From Gammaproteobacteria bacterium (lineage in GTDB: Bacteria > Pseudomonadota > Gammaproteobacteria > Pseudomonadales > UBA5518), in contig JADKDK010000007.1 in assembly GCA_016718385.1 (NCBI GenBank), forward strand, positions 372,001-436,000: a DNA stretch of 64,000 bases, given 5' to 3'. Each line of letters begins with the position of its first letter. The stretch's first letter is position 1. Below are positions 50,231 to 59,371 of this stretch, in pieces. The notes below the pieces were generated by a model. The model did not search any database, was not told the origin of the DNA, and was given only the letters and a program-made list of their open reading frames with translations. Made by a program: the position numbers and the translations under genes.

Positions 50231-53200
50231 TCAGCGCTCGAAAGAATACAGGAAGTCCACCGCGTTCTCGATGCCGGAGACGGCCTCGACGTAGACCGAG
50301 CGGCGCAGGCGGTAGCGCAGCCTGAAGGTGTTTACCTTGTCGAAGGTCGACACCCCGTAGCGCAGGTACAGGTCGGGCCGCAGGTACCCGCTCAGGTGCA
50401 CTTCGGTGCCGCCCTCGACCTCGCGCGTGGCGAGCTGGAAATCCTGGATGCCGAAGCCCCGCAGGACGTTGCCGGTGACCCCGCTCGCGCCGGCCACGCC
50501 GAGTTGCATCAGCATGCTCGCCACCACCAGGTCGGAGTTGCCGCCGGCCGAGGGCGCGCGTCCGGTGAGCAGGTAGTGCATGGCGCGGCTCTCCTCCATC
50601 GCGGGGCGCGAGAAGGTGCTGAGCTTGGGATCGCGCAGATCGCCGCGCACGCGCACGCCGACCTGTATGTTCTCGTCGTCGATGCGGCGAACCGCGGTCA
50701 GGCGCAGTTGCGGACGATCGAGCGGGCCGCGAAAGCGCACCACGCCCTCGGTCACCTCGAGGCGCTGGCCATAGGCGGTGAAGCGACCGTCCGCGATCTC
50801 GATCTCGCCGTCTCCGCGCAGCTCCCGGTCGCCGATGTCGCGGCGCACCTCGATGCGGCCCTCGAGCCGTGCGTCCACGCCCCGGCCGCGCAGCCGCACG
50901 TTGTCGCCGAGGCGCACCTCCAGGTCTGCGCTGTAGTCGAACGGCGCGCCCGCCGGTTCCTCGCCCACGATGACGGTGTCGGGCGACACGCTGATGGCGC
51001 TGGCGGGCAAGCGGTCGAGGCGGATGTCGGCTTGCGGGAGGTACAGTTGCCCGCTGATGCCGGCGTGCTTCGGACCGAGCTGCACGCGCAGGTCCGGCAC
51101 CACCGTAAGCGTGCTGCCCCGCATCGGCTCGAGCCGCAGGCCGGCGGATCTCAGGCCCAGGTCGGCGCTCCAGCCGGCGCCGGCGCCGGCGAAGCGCGCC
51201 GTGCCATCGAGGGTGCCCGCGCCGGCGACCGAATCGAAGCGGCCCGCGAGCCGCGCCTCGGCGCCGCTGAACTCCACATCGAGCATGACGTCCTCGATCG
51301 GGTGCGGCAGCTTCTCGTGACTCAGCATCCCGTCGCGCAGGCTGAGCACGCCGGCGGCACGCGGTTCGCGCAGGCTGCCCCCGAGGCGAACATCGCCACC
51401 GAGCCTGCCCGCCGCCGCGACCACGCCCGGTGCCTGCTTTGCGAACGGCGCGAGGTCGAGCGCGCGCAGCGCCACCGTGCCCGACAGCGCGCCGCTGTCC
51501 TGCTGCAGCAGGGCCTCACCGGTGAATCTCGCGTCGCCGCCGAGCAACAGTCGCCAGTCGAGCGCGATGCCGGCGCCAGCGGTGCGCAGCGACGCGCTCG
51601 CGCCGCTCAGCGCGAGGTCGAGCGGCTCGCCGGCGGCGAGCGCCGTCAGCGTCATCGCGCCGGCGCTGGCGCGCGCCTCGATGCGCGGGTTGCGCTCGGC
51701 GGCCTTGTCGGCCTCCACGCGCAGGTCGAAGTTCCCGCCGACCCCCAGGCCCGCGGGAAGCCAGGGGCCGAGCATGGCGAACGGGATCTGGCTGCCCTCG
51801 ATCGTGATGCCGGCGAGACGCCCCGCCCCCAGGACCGCGGTGCGGCGGCTGCACAGCGCTGCGGCGTCACGCCCGAGGCAGAACGGCTCGATGCGCACTT
51901 CGCCGTCCTTGCGCTGCCACGCCAGCCGCAGCGGGTGATCGTTGCGCCACGGTGCTTGCGCGAGGGCCGGCGCGACATCCAGTCGCCGGCATTCGCCGCG
52001 CCAGCCGTCTGCCACGGCAAGGGTGCCCGCGCAGTCGAGCCGCAGTGCCGCGTCCGCCGCGCGTGCCTCGAGCGCGATACGGTGCGCCGGCCCCGAGCCC
52101 GCGAGCGAGGCCTCGAGGCCGATGCCCGCGACGTTCCGCCAGCGTGCCCCGTCGAGCGCGAGCCGCACGCTGTTTCGCGCCTGCGCGAGTCCGTGCCAGT
52201 CCGCCTCCAGTGCCAGCGAACCGGCCTCGATACCATTCCAGGCCGCGTCCCGGAGTCGTAGCGTGCCCTGGAGTTGCGGGTCCGTGCGGCTGCCGCGCAC
52301 GCGCAAGCTGCCGCCGCCCGAGCCGGTGGCAGTGGCGATGGTGTCGGCGAGATTGGCGAGGTCGAGCGTGGCGTCGAGCGCGATCTGCTCGCCGACGCTG
52401 CCCGCGAGCGCGAGCGTGTTGGCGCCGCTCGCGAGCCGCAGTCCGTCGACTTGCCAGCGCCCGTCCGGCAACGCCGCCACGCGCCCGGCGATGCGCGCGG
52501 GGTGGTCGTTGACGGTGCCCTCGAGTGCGCTCTCGACGGCGAGCGCGAGCGGCGTGCCGAATGCGCCCTCCAGCGTGGCGGTGCCGCTCAGGGCGCAGCG
52601 CAGCGCCGGTATCCAGCCGGTGGGACAGAAGTCCGTGGCCCGCGCCTGCACCGCCCAGTGGCGCCCGGCGCCGGTGTCGAGATGGCCGCTGGCGTCCAGC
52701 TGCCCGGCCTCGCCTTGCAGTGCGAAGGCCTCGACGTCGATGCGCCCGGGCGTCCACGTCGCGGCGGCGGTGACTGCGTTGGCGCCCAGCGCCGCTGACT
52801 CCAGCCGCGCCGCGAGCGAGGCGCGTAGCGCGGCCAGCGTGCCCTCGAGCGTCAGCGTGGTCTCGTGCAGCGCGGCAAGTCCGGGCTGTTCCGGGCGTAG
52901 CAGCAGCGCCTCGCGGCTGCGCGCCGTCAGCGTGAGCGCGAGCGGGCGCGCCAGCGTATCGACCCGGCCCTCGACGTCGAGCGCGTAACGGCCCTCGCTG
53001 CTGGCGCTGAACTCGAGGCGCGACAGATCCCCGCTGGCGCGGATGTCGGCGCGGTGCGCGGTGCCCCAGCGCAGGCGCCCGGTGGCGTCGAGCGGCAGTT
53101 GCGCGCGCAGCTCGACGTTGCCAGCCAGCGTGGCGCCGAGCTCGCCCATGCGCGCCTCCAGGCGTTGCAGCTCGATGCGACTGTCGCGCATCTGGCCGTC

Positions 53201-53668
53201 GAGCGCGATGTCCTCCAGCGTGACCAGCTCCGCGGCGCCGCGACGCACGCTGAGGGTGGCGAGCGTGCCGTGCGCGACGCTGAGTGGCAGCGGCAGCATC
53301 ACCGGCGCCAGCGCGAGCGGGCTCGATCTGCCCGAGGGCGGGCCGATGTCGATGTCCAGCGCGGCGATCGCGAGCTGGTCGAAGCACAGCGTGTCGGTCA
53401 ACAGGCAGCGCGGCGAGAGCGTCCACGCGATATCGCGCAGTTCCACCGCGAGTCCGGCGTCGTGCCAGGCGATGCGCTCGAAGCCTGCCTCCAGCAGGTT
53501 GCCGTCGCGGTGCTCGATCACGAGCCGGGGTTCCACCAGCGACAGCGTGCGCGCCAGCAGCGCCGTGCCGCGCGCGGTGGCGCCGAGCCCCAGCGCCAGC
53601 ACCAGCGCCGCGGTGATGCCCCACAGCAGCACGCGCAGCAGCGCCAGCGAGATGCCGCGCGCGCTCAC
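50231..53668 (-). CDS. tamB: TamB, AsmA-like bridge protein of the translocation and assembly module
   Basis: The 1145-residue protein is anchored by an N-terminal inner-membrane helix (about 8-28) and continues as a long beta-rich filament through the periplasm. The C-terminal 350 residues show the DUF490 domain, with GVDARLEGRIEVRRDIGDRELRGDGEIEIADGRFTAYGQRLEVTEG, LTGRAPSAGG and DLYLRYGVSTFDKVNTFRLRYRL. TamB works with TamA in outer-membrane biogenesis and probably lipid transport. The start overlaps the tamA stop by four bases. Confidence 0.93.
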   Translation of the reverse strand: MSARGISLALLRVLLWGITAALVLALGLGATARGTALLARTLSLVEPRLVIEHRDGNLLEAGFERIAWHDAGLAVELRDIAWTLSPRCLLTDTLCFDQLAIAALDIDIGPPSGRSSPLALAPVMLPLPLSVAHGTLATLSVRRGAAELVTLEDIALDGQMRDSRIELQRLEARMGELGATLAGNVELRAQLPLDATGRLRWGTAHRADIRASGDLSRLEFSASSEGRYALDVEGRVDTLARPLALTLTARSREALLLRPEQPGLAALHETTLTLEGTLAALRASLAARLESAALGANAVTAAATWTPGRIDVEAFALQGEAGQLDASGHLDTGAGRHWAVQARATDFCPTGWIPALRCALSGTATLEGAFGTPLALAVESALEGTVNDHPARIAGRVAALPDGRWQVDGLRLASGANTLALAGSVGEQIALDATLDLANLADTIATATGSGGGSLRVRGSRTDPQLQGTLRLRDAAWNGIEAGSLALEADWHGLAQARNSVRLALDGARWRNVAGIGLEASLAGSGPAHRIALEARAADAALRLDCAGTLAVADGWRGECRRLDVAPALAQAPWRNDHPLRLAWQRKDGEVRIEPFCLGRDAAALCSRRTAVLGAGRLAGITIEGSQIPFAMLGPWLPAGLGVGGNFDLRVEADKAAERNPRIEARASAGAMTLTALAAGEPLDLALSGASASLRTAGAGIALDWRLLLGGDARFTGEALLQQDSGALSGTVALRALDLAPFAKQAPGVVAAAGRLGGDVRLGGSLREPRAAGVLSLRDGMLSHEKLPHPIEDVMLDVEFSGAEARLAGRFDSVAGAGTLDGTARFAGAGAGWSADLGLRSAGLRLEPMRGSTLTVVPDLRVQLGPKHAGISGQLYLPQADIRLDRLPASAISVSPDTVIVGEEPAGAPFDYSADLEVRLGDNVRLRGRGVDARLEGRIEVRRDIGDRELRGDGEIEIADGRFTAYGQRLEVTEGVVRFRGPLDRPQLRLTAVRRIDDENIQVGVRVRGDLRDPKLSTFSRPAMEESRAMHYLLTGRAPSAGGNSDLVVASMLMQLGVAGASGVTGNVLRGFGIQDFQLATREVEGGTEVHLSGYLRPDLYLRYGVSTFDKVNTFRLRYRLRRSVYVEAVSGIENAVDFLYSFER

Positions 53669-55422
53669 AGCGGCGGCCCCATGCTGATGTGCAGCTTGAA
53701 ACCCGAGCGTTCGCCGTCGCGCACCGGCACCGCGACATCGACGCGGATCTGGCCCACCGGCGACAGCCAGCGCAGGCCCAGCCCGGCGCTCTGGTAGAAC
53801 GGGTCGGTCGCGTCGTTGAACGCGCTGCCGCCGTCCACGAAGGCGGCGACGCGCCAGTGCGGCAGCACGCGCCGCGACACCTCGATGCTGCCTACCGCGA
53901 GATAACGGCCGCCGGTCAGTTTGCCGTTGTCGTCGCGTGGCCCGATCGAATCGAAATCGTAGCCGCGGATGCTGTTGTCGCCCCCGGCGTTGAAGCGCAG
54001 CAACGGCGGCAGGTTCTCGAAACCGTCGGTGAGGATGGCACCCAGCTCGAGGCGCGCGAGCACCGTGGTGTTGTCATCGGGCAGGCCGGCGAGCCACTTG
54101 CCGCTGCCGCGCCAGCGCAGGAAATCCGCAGGCGAGCCCAGCGCGCGGTCGCTCGAGTCGATTGCGCTGAACCACGCGCTGCCGTTGCGCGGATCCACGC
54201 CCGGATCGATCCGCGTGCGCGAGATGCTGGCAGCAGGCAGCAGGTAGGCGGTGCGCTTCTCGTTGGCGCTGGCGATGGTGTAGCGTTCCAGCTCCACGCT
54301 GGCGCCGTAGCCGAAGGCCCAGTCGTCGAAGACCTTGATCGCGTGGCGCACGCCGAAGGTCGCGGTGAGGGAGTCGGTGTCCTGCACGTTCTTGCCCTGC
54401 ATGCCCGCGGTGAGCTCGAGGATGTCGTCGAGCGGATCGCGGTGCGGAATGCGGTAGAGGGCCTCGACGGCCTGGCGCGACCCGGTGATCTCGGACTCGA
54501 TGCGCAGCGAATGGCCGTTGTCGTTCAGCAGCGGCGAGTCGCGGTTGAAGCGCAGCCGCAGCGCGGAATCGGTGCTGAAGCCCAGGCCCACCTCGTAGCG
54601 GCTGGTCACGATGTCCTCGGTGAGCGCGGTCACGTCCGCGCGGGCATCCGCCCCGGGCGTCACGCGCACGATCACCTCGCGAAAAAAGCCGGTGTCGCGC
54701 AGACGCTGCTCGAAGCGCGACACGAGCTCGTTGTCGAAGGGCTCGCCGGCGCGGAACCGCGCCAGCGATGCTAGCAGCGCGTGATCGACGCGGCTGCCCG
54801 AAATCTCCAGCGTGCCGAAGGCGTAGCGCGCGCCGCAGGCGAGGTCCAGCCTGGCGGTGGCGGTGCGCGCCGCGAGGTCGATGCGCAGCTCCGAGAGCCG
54901 GTACTTCGCGTCGAAGAAACCCAGGCGCAGGCAGCCGCGCAGCAGCTCGTCGCGAAAGCGGTCGTAGTCGGCGTGGGCGAGCGGCGTGCCCGCGGCCAGC
55001 GCGCCCGAGCGCAGCAGTGCGCGGATGGGCGGCAACGAAGCGGCAGGCTCGTCGACGGTTATCTCGGGTGCGGCGAACTTCACCCGCGGGCCGGGTTCGA
55101 CCTCGATCACCAGCCGCGCGCCGTCGCGCGCAACGCTGAATTGCGCCTCGTAGTAGCCCAGAGGCTGCAGCGCGTCGCGCACCGCGCGCGTCAGGATCCT
55201 TTGCAGTCGCGCCTCCTGCCCGGCCAGTGCGGCATCGACATCGCCGAGATGCGCGCGCAGGTTCTGCTGCGCCGCGTTGTCCAGCCCGCGCACCGTGAGC
55301 TTCAGCGGCTCCGCGAGACCTGCCGTTGGGCACAAGGCCAGGGCGCACAGCAACCCCGCGGCGCACAGCAGCGCCGGGGGGCCGCGGCGTCGGTGGTTGC
55401 GCTGACTCCGGGTGATGGGCAA
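53665..55422 (-). CDS. tamA: TamA, Omp85-family outer-membrane protein (TTG start)
   Basis: The 585-residue protein has a signal peptide (cleavage near residue 38), three N-terminal POTRA domains (about 40-275; LKLTVRGLDNAAQQNLRAHLG) and a 16-strand barrel (280-585). It has the Omp85 motif LLRFNAGGDNSIRGYDFDSIGP and ends GERSGFKLHISMGPPL, with an outer-membrane-type aromatic/hydrophobic end. The start is TTG. It is the gene before tamB, and diverges from the agmatine deiminase gene with 166 bases between. Confidence 0.92.
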   Translation of the reverse strand: MPITRSQRNHRRRGPPALLCAAGLLCALALCPTAGLAEPLKLTVRGLDNAAQQNLRAHLGDVDAALAGQEARLQRILTRAVRDALQPLGYYEAQFSVARDGARLVIEVEPGPRVKFAAPEITVDEPAASLPPIRALLRSGALAAGTPLAHADYDRFRDELLRGCLRLGFFDAKYRLSELRIDLAARTATARLDLACGARYAFGTLEISGSRVDHALLASLARFRAGEPFDNELVSRFEQRLRDTGFFREVIVRVTPGADARADVTALTEDIVTSRYEVGLGFSTDSALRLRFNRDSPLLNDNGHSLRIESEITGSRQAVEALYRIPHRDPLDDILELTAGMQGKNVQDTDSLTATFGVRHAIKVFDDWAFGYGASVELERYTIASANEKRTAYLLPAASISRTRIDPGVDPRNGSAWFSAIDSSDRALGSPADFLRWRGSGKWLAGLPDDNTTVLARLELGAILTDGFENLPPLLRFNAGGDNSIRGYDFDSIGPRDDNGKLTGGRYLAVGSIEVSRRVLPHWRVAAFVDGGSAFNDATDPFYQSAGLGLRWLSPVGQIRVDVAVPVRDGERSGFKLHISMGPPL

Positions 55423-55588
55423 GGTCTCGGGTGTCCTGGGTTGCCGCGGTGGCGCGGCGACCGATTATGCCAGTGACACGCGCCGAATTGAGCCGGCGAC
55501 ACCGTCCGGGACGATGCATTAGACTGCGCGCCCGTCCGGGGTGGGCCCGGCAGCAGCCCGATGTCGCATATTCTTCGAGGAACGACCG

Positions 55589-56647
55589 ATGCAGACAGCA
55601 GCGCCCGTCGCGCGGCGGCTTCCGGCGGAATGGGAGCCGCAGGACGGCATCATGCTCACCTGGCCGCACGAGCGCAGCGACTGGCTGCCGTGGCTGGCGG
55701 AGGTCGAGCCGGTCTACGTGGCGATAGCGCGTGCGGTGAGCGCGCGCGAGCGCGTGCTGGTCTGCGTGCGCGACGAGGCGCACCGCGATCACGTGGTGGC
55801 CCTGCTGGCGGCAGGCGGCGTGCCGCGCGGGCGCCTGATGCTGCACGTGGTGCCATCCAACGATTCCTGGGCGCGTGACCACGGGCCGATCACGGTCATC
55901 GACGGCGGGCGGCCGCGCCTGCTGGACTTCGTGTTCAACGGCTGGGGCGGCAAGTACGAGGCCGGACTCGATGACCGCATCACGGCGGAGCTGGCGCGCC
56001 AGGGCGCTTTCGGCGACACGCCGCGCGAGCCGGTCGAGTTCGTGCTGGAGGGAGGCGGCATCGAGTCAGATGGCGCCGGCACCCTGCTGACGACCTCGGC
56101 CTGCCTGCTGTCGCCGGGGCGCAACCCGGCGTTCCCGCGCGCGGCCATCGAGCGGTGCCTGGCCGAGCTGTTCGGGCTGCAACGGGTGTTGTGGCTGGAG
56201 CACGGCGCGCTCGAGGGCGACGACACCGACAGCCACATCGACACGCTGGCGCGCTTTTGCGACGAACGCACCATTGCCTACGTGCGCTGCAGCGAGCGCG
56301 CGGACCCGCACTTCGCCCAGCTCGACGCGATGGAGCGCGAACTGCGCGCGCTGCGCGACGCGCGCGGCGAGCCCTACCGCCTGGTGCCGCTGCCGTGGCC
56401 GGGCGCGAAGCACGGCCGCGACGGGCGGCGCCTGCCGGCGACCTACGCCAATTTCCTGGTCATCAACGGCGCGGTGCTGGCGCCGAGCTATCGCGACCCG
56501 GCCGATGCCGGGGCGCTGGCGCAGCTGCGGCTCTGCTTTCCCGATCGCGAAATCATCGCGATCGACTGCCTGCCGCTGATCCAGCAGTACGGCTCGCTGC
56601 ACTGCATCACGATGCAGTTGCCGGCCGGCACGCTGGCGCCGGTATAA
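55589..56647 (+). CDS. aguA: Agmatine deiminase
   Basis: The 352-residue enzyme converts agmatine to N-carbamoylputrescine and ammonia. It belongs to the peptidyl-arginine-deiminase fold: active-site features are WARDHGPITVI, EGGGIESDGAGTLLTT, DTDSHIDTLARFC and the catalytic Cys339 in YGSLHCITMQLP. The start was set at MQTAAPVARRLPAEWEPQ, preceded by GAGGAA. The N-carbamoylputrescine amidase follows 79 bases downstream, so together they form the agmatine-to-putrescine route. Confidence 0.93.
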   Translation: MQTAAPVARRLPAEWEPQDGIMLTWPHERSDWLPWLAEVEPVYVAIARAVSARERVLVCVRDEAHRDHVVALLAAGGVPRGRLMLHVVPSNDSWARDHGPITVIDGGRPRLLDFVFNGWGGKYEAGLDDRITAELARQGAFGDTPREPVEFVLEGGGIESDGAGTLLTTSACLLSPGRNPAFPRAAIERCLAELFGLQRVLWLEHGALEGDDTDSHIDTLARFCDERTIAYVRCSERADPHFAQLDAMERELRALRDARGEPYRLVPLPWPGAKHGRDGRRLPATYANFLVINGAVLAPSYRDPADAGALAQLRLCFPDREIIAIDCLPLIQQYGSLHCITMQLPAGTLAPV

Positions 56648-56726
56648 TTTTCACGCGCCATTCAAGGCCGCCACGCGAGGCGGCACTGCGGGCCGCATCA
56701 TGAGGGCGCATCGTGAGGAGAAGTAC

Positions 56727-57614
56727 ATGAGTTCCAGGCTGGTAGTTGCCTGCATCCAGCACGCCTGCGTGGACGGGCGCGACGCCAATCTCGCGACCAC
56801 GGCCGCGCTGGTGCGCGAGGCCGCGGCCGGCGGGGCGCGCCTGGTGCTGCTGCAGGAGCTGCACACCGGACCGTATTTCTGTCAGGTCGAGGACGTGGCG
56901 TGTTTCGACCGCGCCGAAGCGATCCCGGGCCCGAGCTGCGAATTCCTCGGGCCGCTGGCGCGCGAGCTCGGCATCGTGCTCGTGGCCTCGTTGTTCGAGC
57001 GCCGCGCGCCGGGCCTGTACCACAACACCGCGGTGGTGTTCGAGCGCGACGGCAGCATCGCCGGGCGCTATCGCAAGATGCACATCCCCGACGACCCGGC
57101 CTACTACGAGAAGTTCTACTTCACGCCCGGCGATCTCGGCTTCACGCCGATCGACACCTCGGTGGGCCGCCTCGGCGTGCTGGTGTGCTGGGACCAGTGG
57201 TATCCGGAAGCGGCGCGGCTGATGGCGCTGGCCGGCGCCGAGCTGCTGCTCTACCCCACCGCGATCGGCTGGGATCCGCGCGACACGCCCGCGGAGCAGG
57301 CTCGCCAGCGCGAGGCCTGGATCACCGTGCAGCGCGCGCACGCGGTCGCCAACGGCGTGCCGGTACTGGTCGCCAACCGCGTCGGCCACGAGCCGGATCC
57401 CGGCGCGCAGGGGCCGGGCATCCGGTTCTGGGGCCACAGCTTCGTTGCCGGTCCGCAGGGCGAGTTCATCGCGCGCGCCGGCGACAGCGAGCCGCAGGTG
57501 CTGCTGGCGGAACTCGACTTCGGGCGCAGCGAGGACGTGCGGCGCATCTGGCCGTTCCTGCGCGACCGGCGCATCGACGCCTACCAGGACCTGGTGCGGC
57601 GTTACCGTGACTAG
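56727..57614 (+). CDS. aguB: N-carbamoylputrescine amidase
   Basis: The 295-residue nitrilase-superfamily enzyme hydrolyses N-carbamoylputrescine to putrescine, CO2 and ammonia. The Glu-Lys-Cys triad is Glu44 (LLQELHTGPYFC), Lys117 (YRKMHIPDD) and Cys154 (LVCWDQWYPEAARL). PYFCQ and YYEKFYFTPGD are typical of the AguB branch. The ATG is preceded by GAGGAGAA. Its stop overlaps the birA start by eight bases, linking polyamine and biotin genes in one transcript. Confidence 0.94.
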   Translation: MSSRLVVACIQHACVDGRDANLATTAALVREAAAGGARLVLLQELHTGPYFCQVEDVACFDRAEAIPGPSCEFLGPLARELGIVLVASLFERRAPGLYHNTAVVFERDGSIAGRYRKMHIPDDPAYYEKFYFTPGDLGFTPIDTSVGRLGVLVCWDQWYPEAARLMALAGAELLLYPTAIGWDPRDTPAEQARQREAWITVQRAHAVANGVPVLVANRVGHEPDPGAQGPGIRFWGHSFVAGPQGEFIARAGDSEPQVLLAELDFGRSEDVRRIWPFLRDRRIDAYQDLVRRYRD

Positions 57615-58650
57615 TGGCCGGCATCCGCCCGATCCGGCGCCGCACCGGCCGTTGCCCGCAGCGGAGCTGAACGAGGAAACCGAGTTGCTGGCGCTGCTCG
57701 CCGACGGCGAGTTCCGCTCCGGCGAGTGGCTGGCAGGCCGGCTGGGCATTTCCCGCGCCGGGATCTGGAAGCGCGTGGGCAAGCTCGCCGAGCGCGGCAT
57801 CGCGCTCGAACGCGTGAGCGGGCGCGGCTACCGCGTGCCCGGCGGCATCGAGCTGCTCGATCGCGAGCGCATCGCGGCGGCGCTGCCCGAGCGGGTGCGG
57901 GCACAGTTGTCACGGTTCGAGTTGCGCCGGGTGGTGGATTCGACCAATGCGCTGGTGCTGGAAGGCTTGCGGGCCGGCACGCTCGGCCACGGGGCCGTGG
58001 TTTTCGCCGAGCAGCAGACCAGCGGCCGCGGGCGCCGCGGACGCCGCTGGGTGAGTCCCTTCGGGTGCAACATCTACTGTTCTTTCGCCTGGCGCTTCGA
58101 TGCTGGCGTGGCGGCGCTGGAGGGCCTGAGCCTGGTGATCGGCATGGCCGCGGTGCGTGCACTCGCGCGCGTGGGCGCGCGCGGCGTGATGCTCAAGTGG
58201 CCGAACGACCTGGTCGCGGGCGCGGCGAAGCTGGGCGGCATACTGATCGAGATCGACGGCGAGCTGGCCGGCCCTGTCACCGCGGTGATCGGGGTCGGCA
58301 TCAACGTGAGCATGCCGCCCGGCGCCGCCACGGACATCGAACAGTCCTGGACCGATCTCGAGGCGGTGTGCGGCGCCCGCGTCGGGCGCAACGCGTTGGC
58401 GGCGGTGCTGCTGGAGTCCTGCCTCGATGTCCTCGGCGACTTCGCGCGTTACGGTTTCGGCCATTTCGCCACGGAGTGGGATCGGGTCGATGCGCTGCGC
58501 GGGCTCGAAGTCTCGGTGTTGGCCGGCAGTGGCCCCGGCGTACAGGGGATCGCGAACGGCATCGATGCCAGCGGCGCGTTGCGGCTCATGACCTCCGAAG
58601 GGGAGCAGCTGCTGAGCGGTGGCGAGACAAGCGTGAGGCGCAACGGGTGA
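57607..58650 (+). CDS. birA: BirA, bifunctional biotin ligase and bio-operon repressor
   Basis: A 347-residue class II BirA. Residues about 22-85 are a winged helix-turn-helix (ETELLALLADGEFRSGEWLAGRLGISRAGIWKRVGKLAERG), so it can repress transcription. The ligase domain has the biotinyl-AMP loop QTSGRGRRGRRW, LKWPNDL and GIGVNVS-like GVGINVSMPPGA. It biotinylates acetyl-CoA carboxylase and binds the bio operator when biotin is plentiful; an operator of matching form lies at 24007-24041. GTG start within the aguB end. Overlaps coaX by four bases. Confidence 0.94.
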   Translation: MTSGRHPPDPAPHRPLPAAELNEETELLALLADGEFRSGEWLAGRLGISRAGIWKRVGKLAERGIALERVSGRGYRVPGGIELLDRERIAAALPERVRAQLSRFELRRVVDSTNALVLEGLRAGTLGHGAVVFAEQQTSGRGRRGRRWVSPFGCNIYCSFAWRFDAGVAALEGLSLVIGMAAVRALARVGARGVMLKWPNDLVAGAAKLGGILIEIDGELAGPVTAVIGVGINVSMPPGAATDIEQSWTDLEAVCGARVGRNALAAVLLESCLDVLGDFARYGFGHFATEWDRVDALRGLEVSVLAGSGPGVQGIANGIDASGALRLMTSEGEQLLSGGETSVRRNG

Positions 58651-59371
58651 TCCTGGAATTCGACATCGGCAATACGCGCTGCAAGTGGCGGCGCGGCAGG
58701 AGACGCCCGTGCGTGCCGGTGCATGCGCCATCGATGATCTCGCCGCCACCCTGGGGGCGCTGCCGGAGCGCGCGGCGATCGCACGCGTGCGTGCCGGCTG
58801 CGTGCGCGGGCCGCAGGTGGAGGCGGCGGTGCGCGAGGCGGTGCGCGATGTGCTGGGGCTGGAAACGGCGTTCGCCCGCTCGCAGGCCGTTGCGGCCGGG
58901 GTGCGCAATGGCTACGCGGAACCGCAACGGCTCGGGGTCGATCGCTGGCTCGCGATGCTGGCCGGTTTCGCCGAGATCGGTGGCGCGGTCTGCGTCCTCG
59001 ACTGCGGCAGCGCGATCACGGCCGATCTGGTCGATGCCGGCGGCGCCCACCGCGGCGGCTACATTGCGCCCGGTCTCACGATGATGCGCGCCAGCCTGCT
59101 GACGGCCACGGATCGCGTGCGCTTCGAGGCCGCGGCGGCCGCAACGGGTGCGGCGCCGGGGCGCGACACGGCCGAGGCCGTCGGCGGCGGCACCCTGCTG
59201 GCCGCGGCCGGCTTCCTGCGCGCGGCGCGCGAGCGCTTCGCGCAGGCGTGCCCCGGAGCGGTGGTACTGCTGACCGGTGGCGATGCGTCGACCATCGCGG
59301 CCTGCCTGGACTTCCCCGCGAGCATCCGGCCGCAGCTGGTGCTCGACGGGCTCAGCCTGGCCCTGCCCTGA
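58647..59371 (+). pseudogene. coaX: Type III pantothenate kinase, split by one frameshift near its N-terminus
   Basis: CoaX phosphorylates pantothenate, the first step to coenzyme A. From GTG 58647 the sequence reads ILEFDIGNTRCKWR (the family phosphate-binding GN motif), but frame is lost around 58690-58697; the rest, RQETPVRAGACAIDDLAATL to the stop at 59371, lies one frame away. It includes GVDRWLAMLAGF, CVLDCGSAITADLVD and GYIAPGLTMMRASL. One added base gives 241 residues, the normal length. The enzyme is essential unless coaA exists elsewhere, so an assembly error is likelier than decay. birA overlaps by GTGA, and the next gene by one base. Confidence 0.87.
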
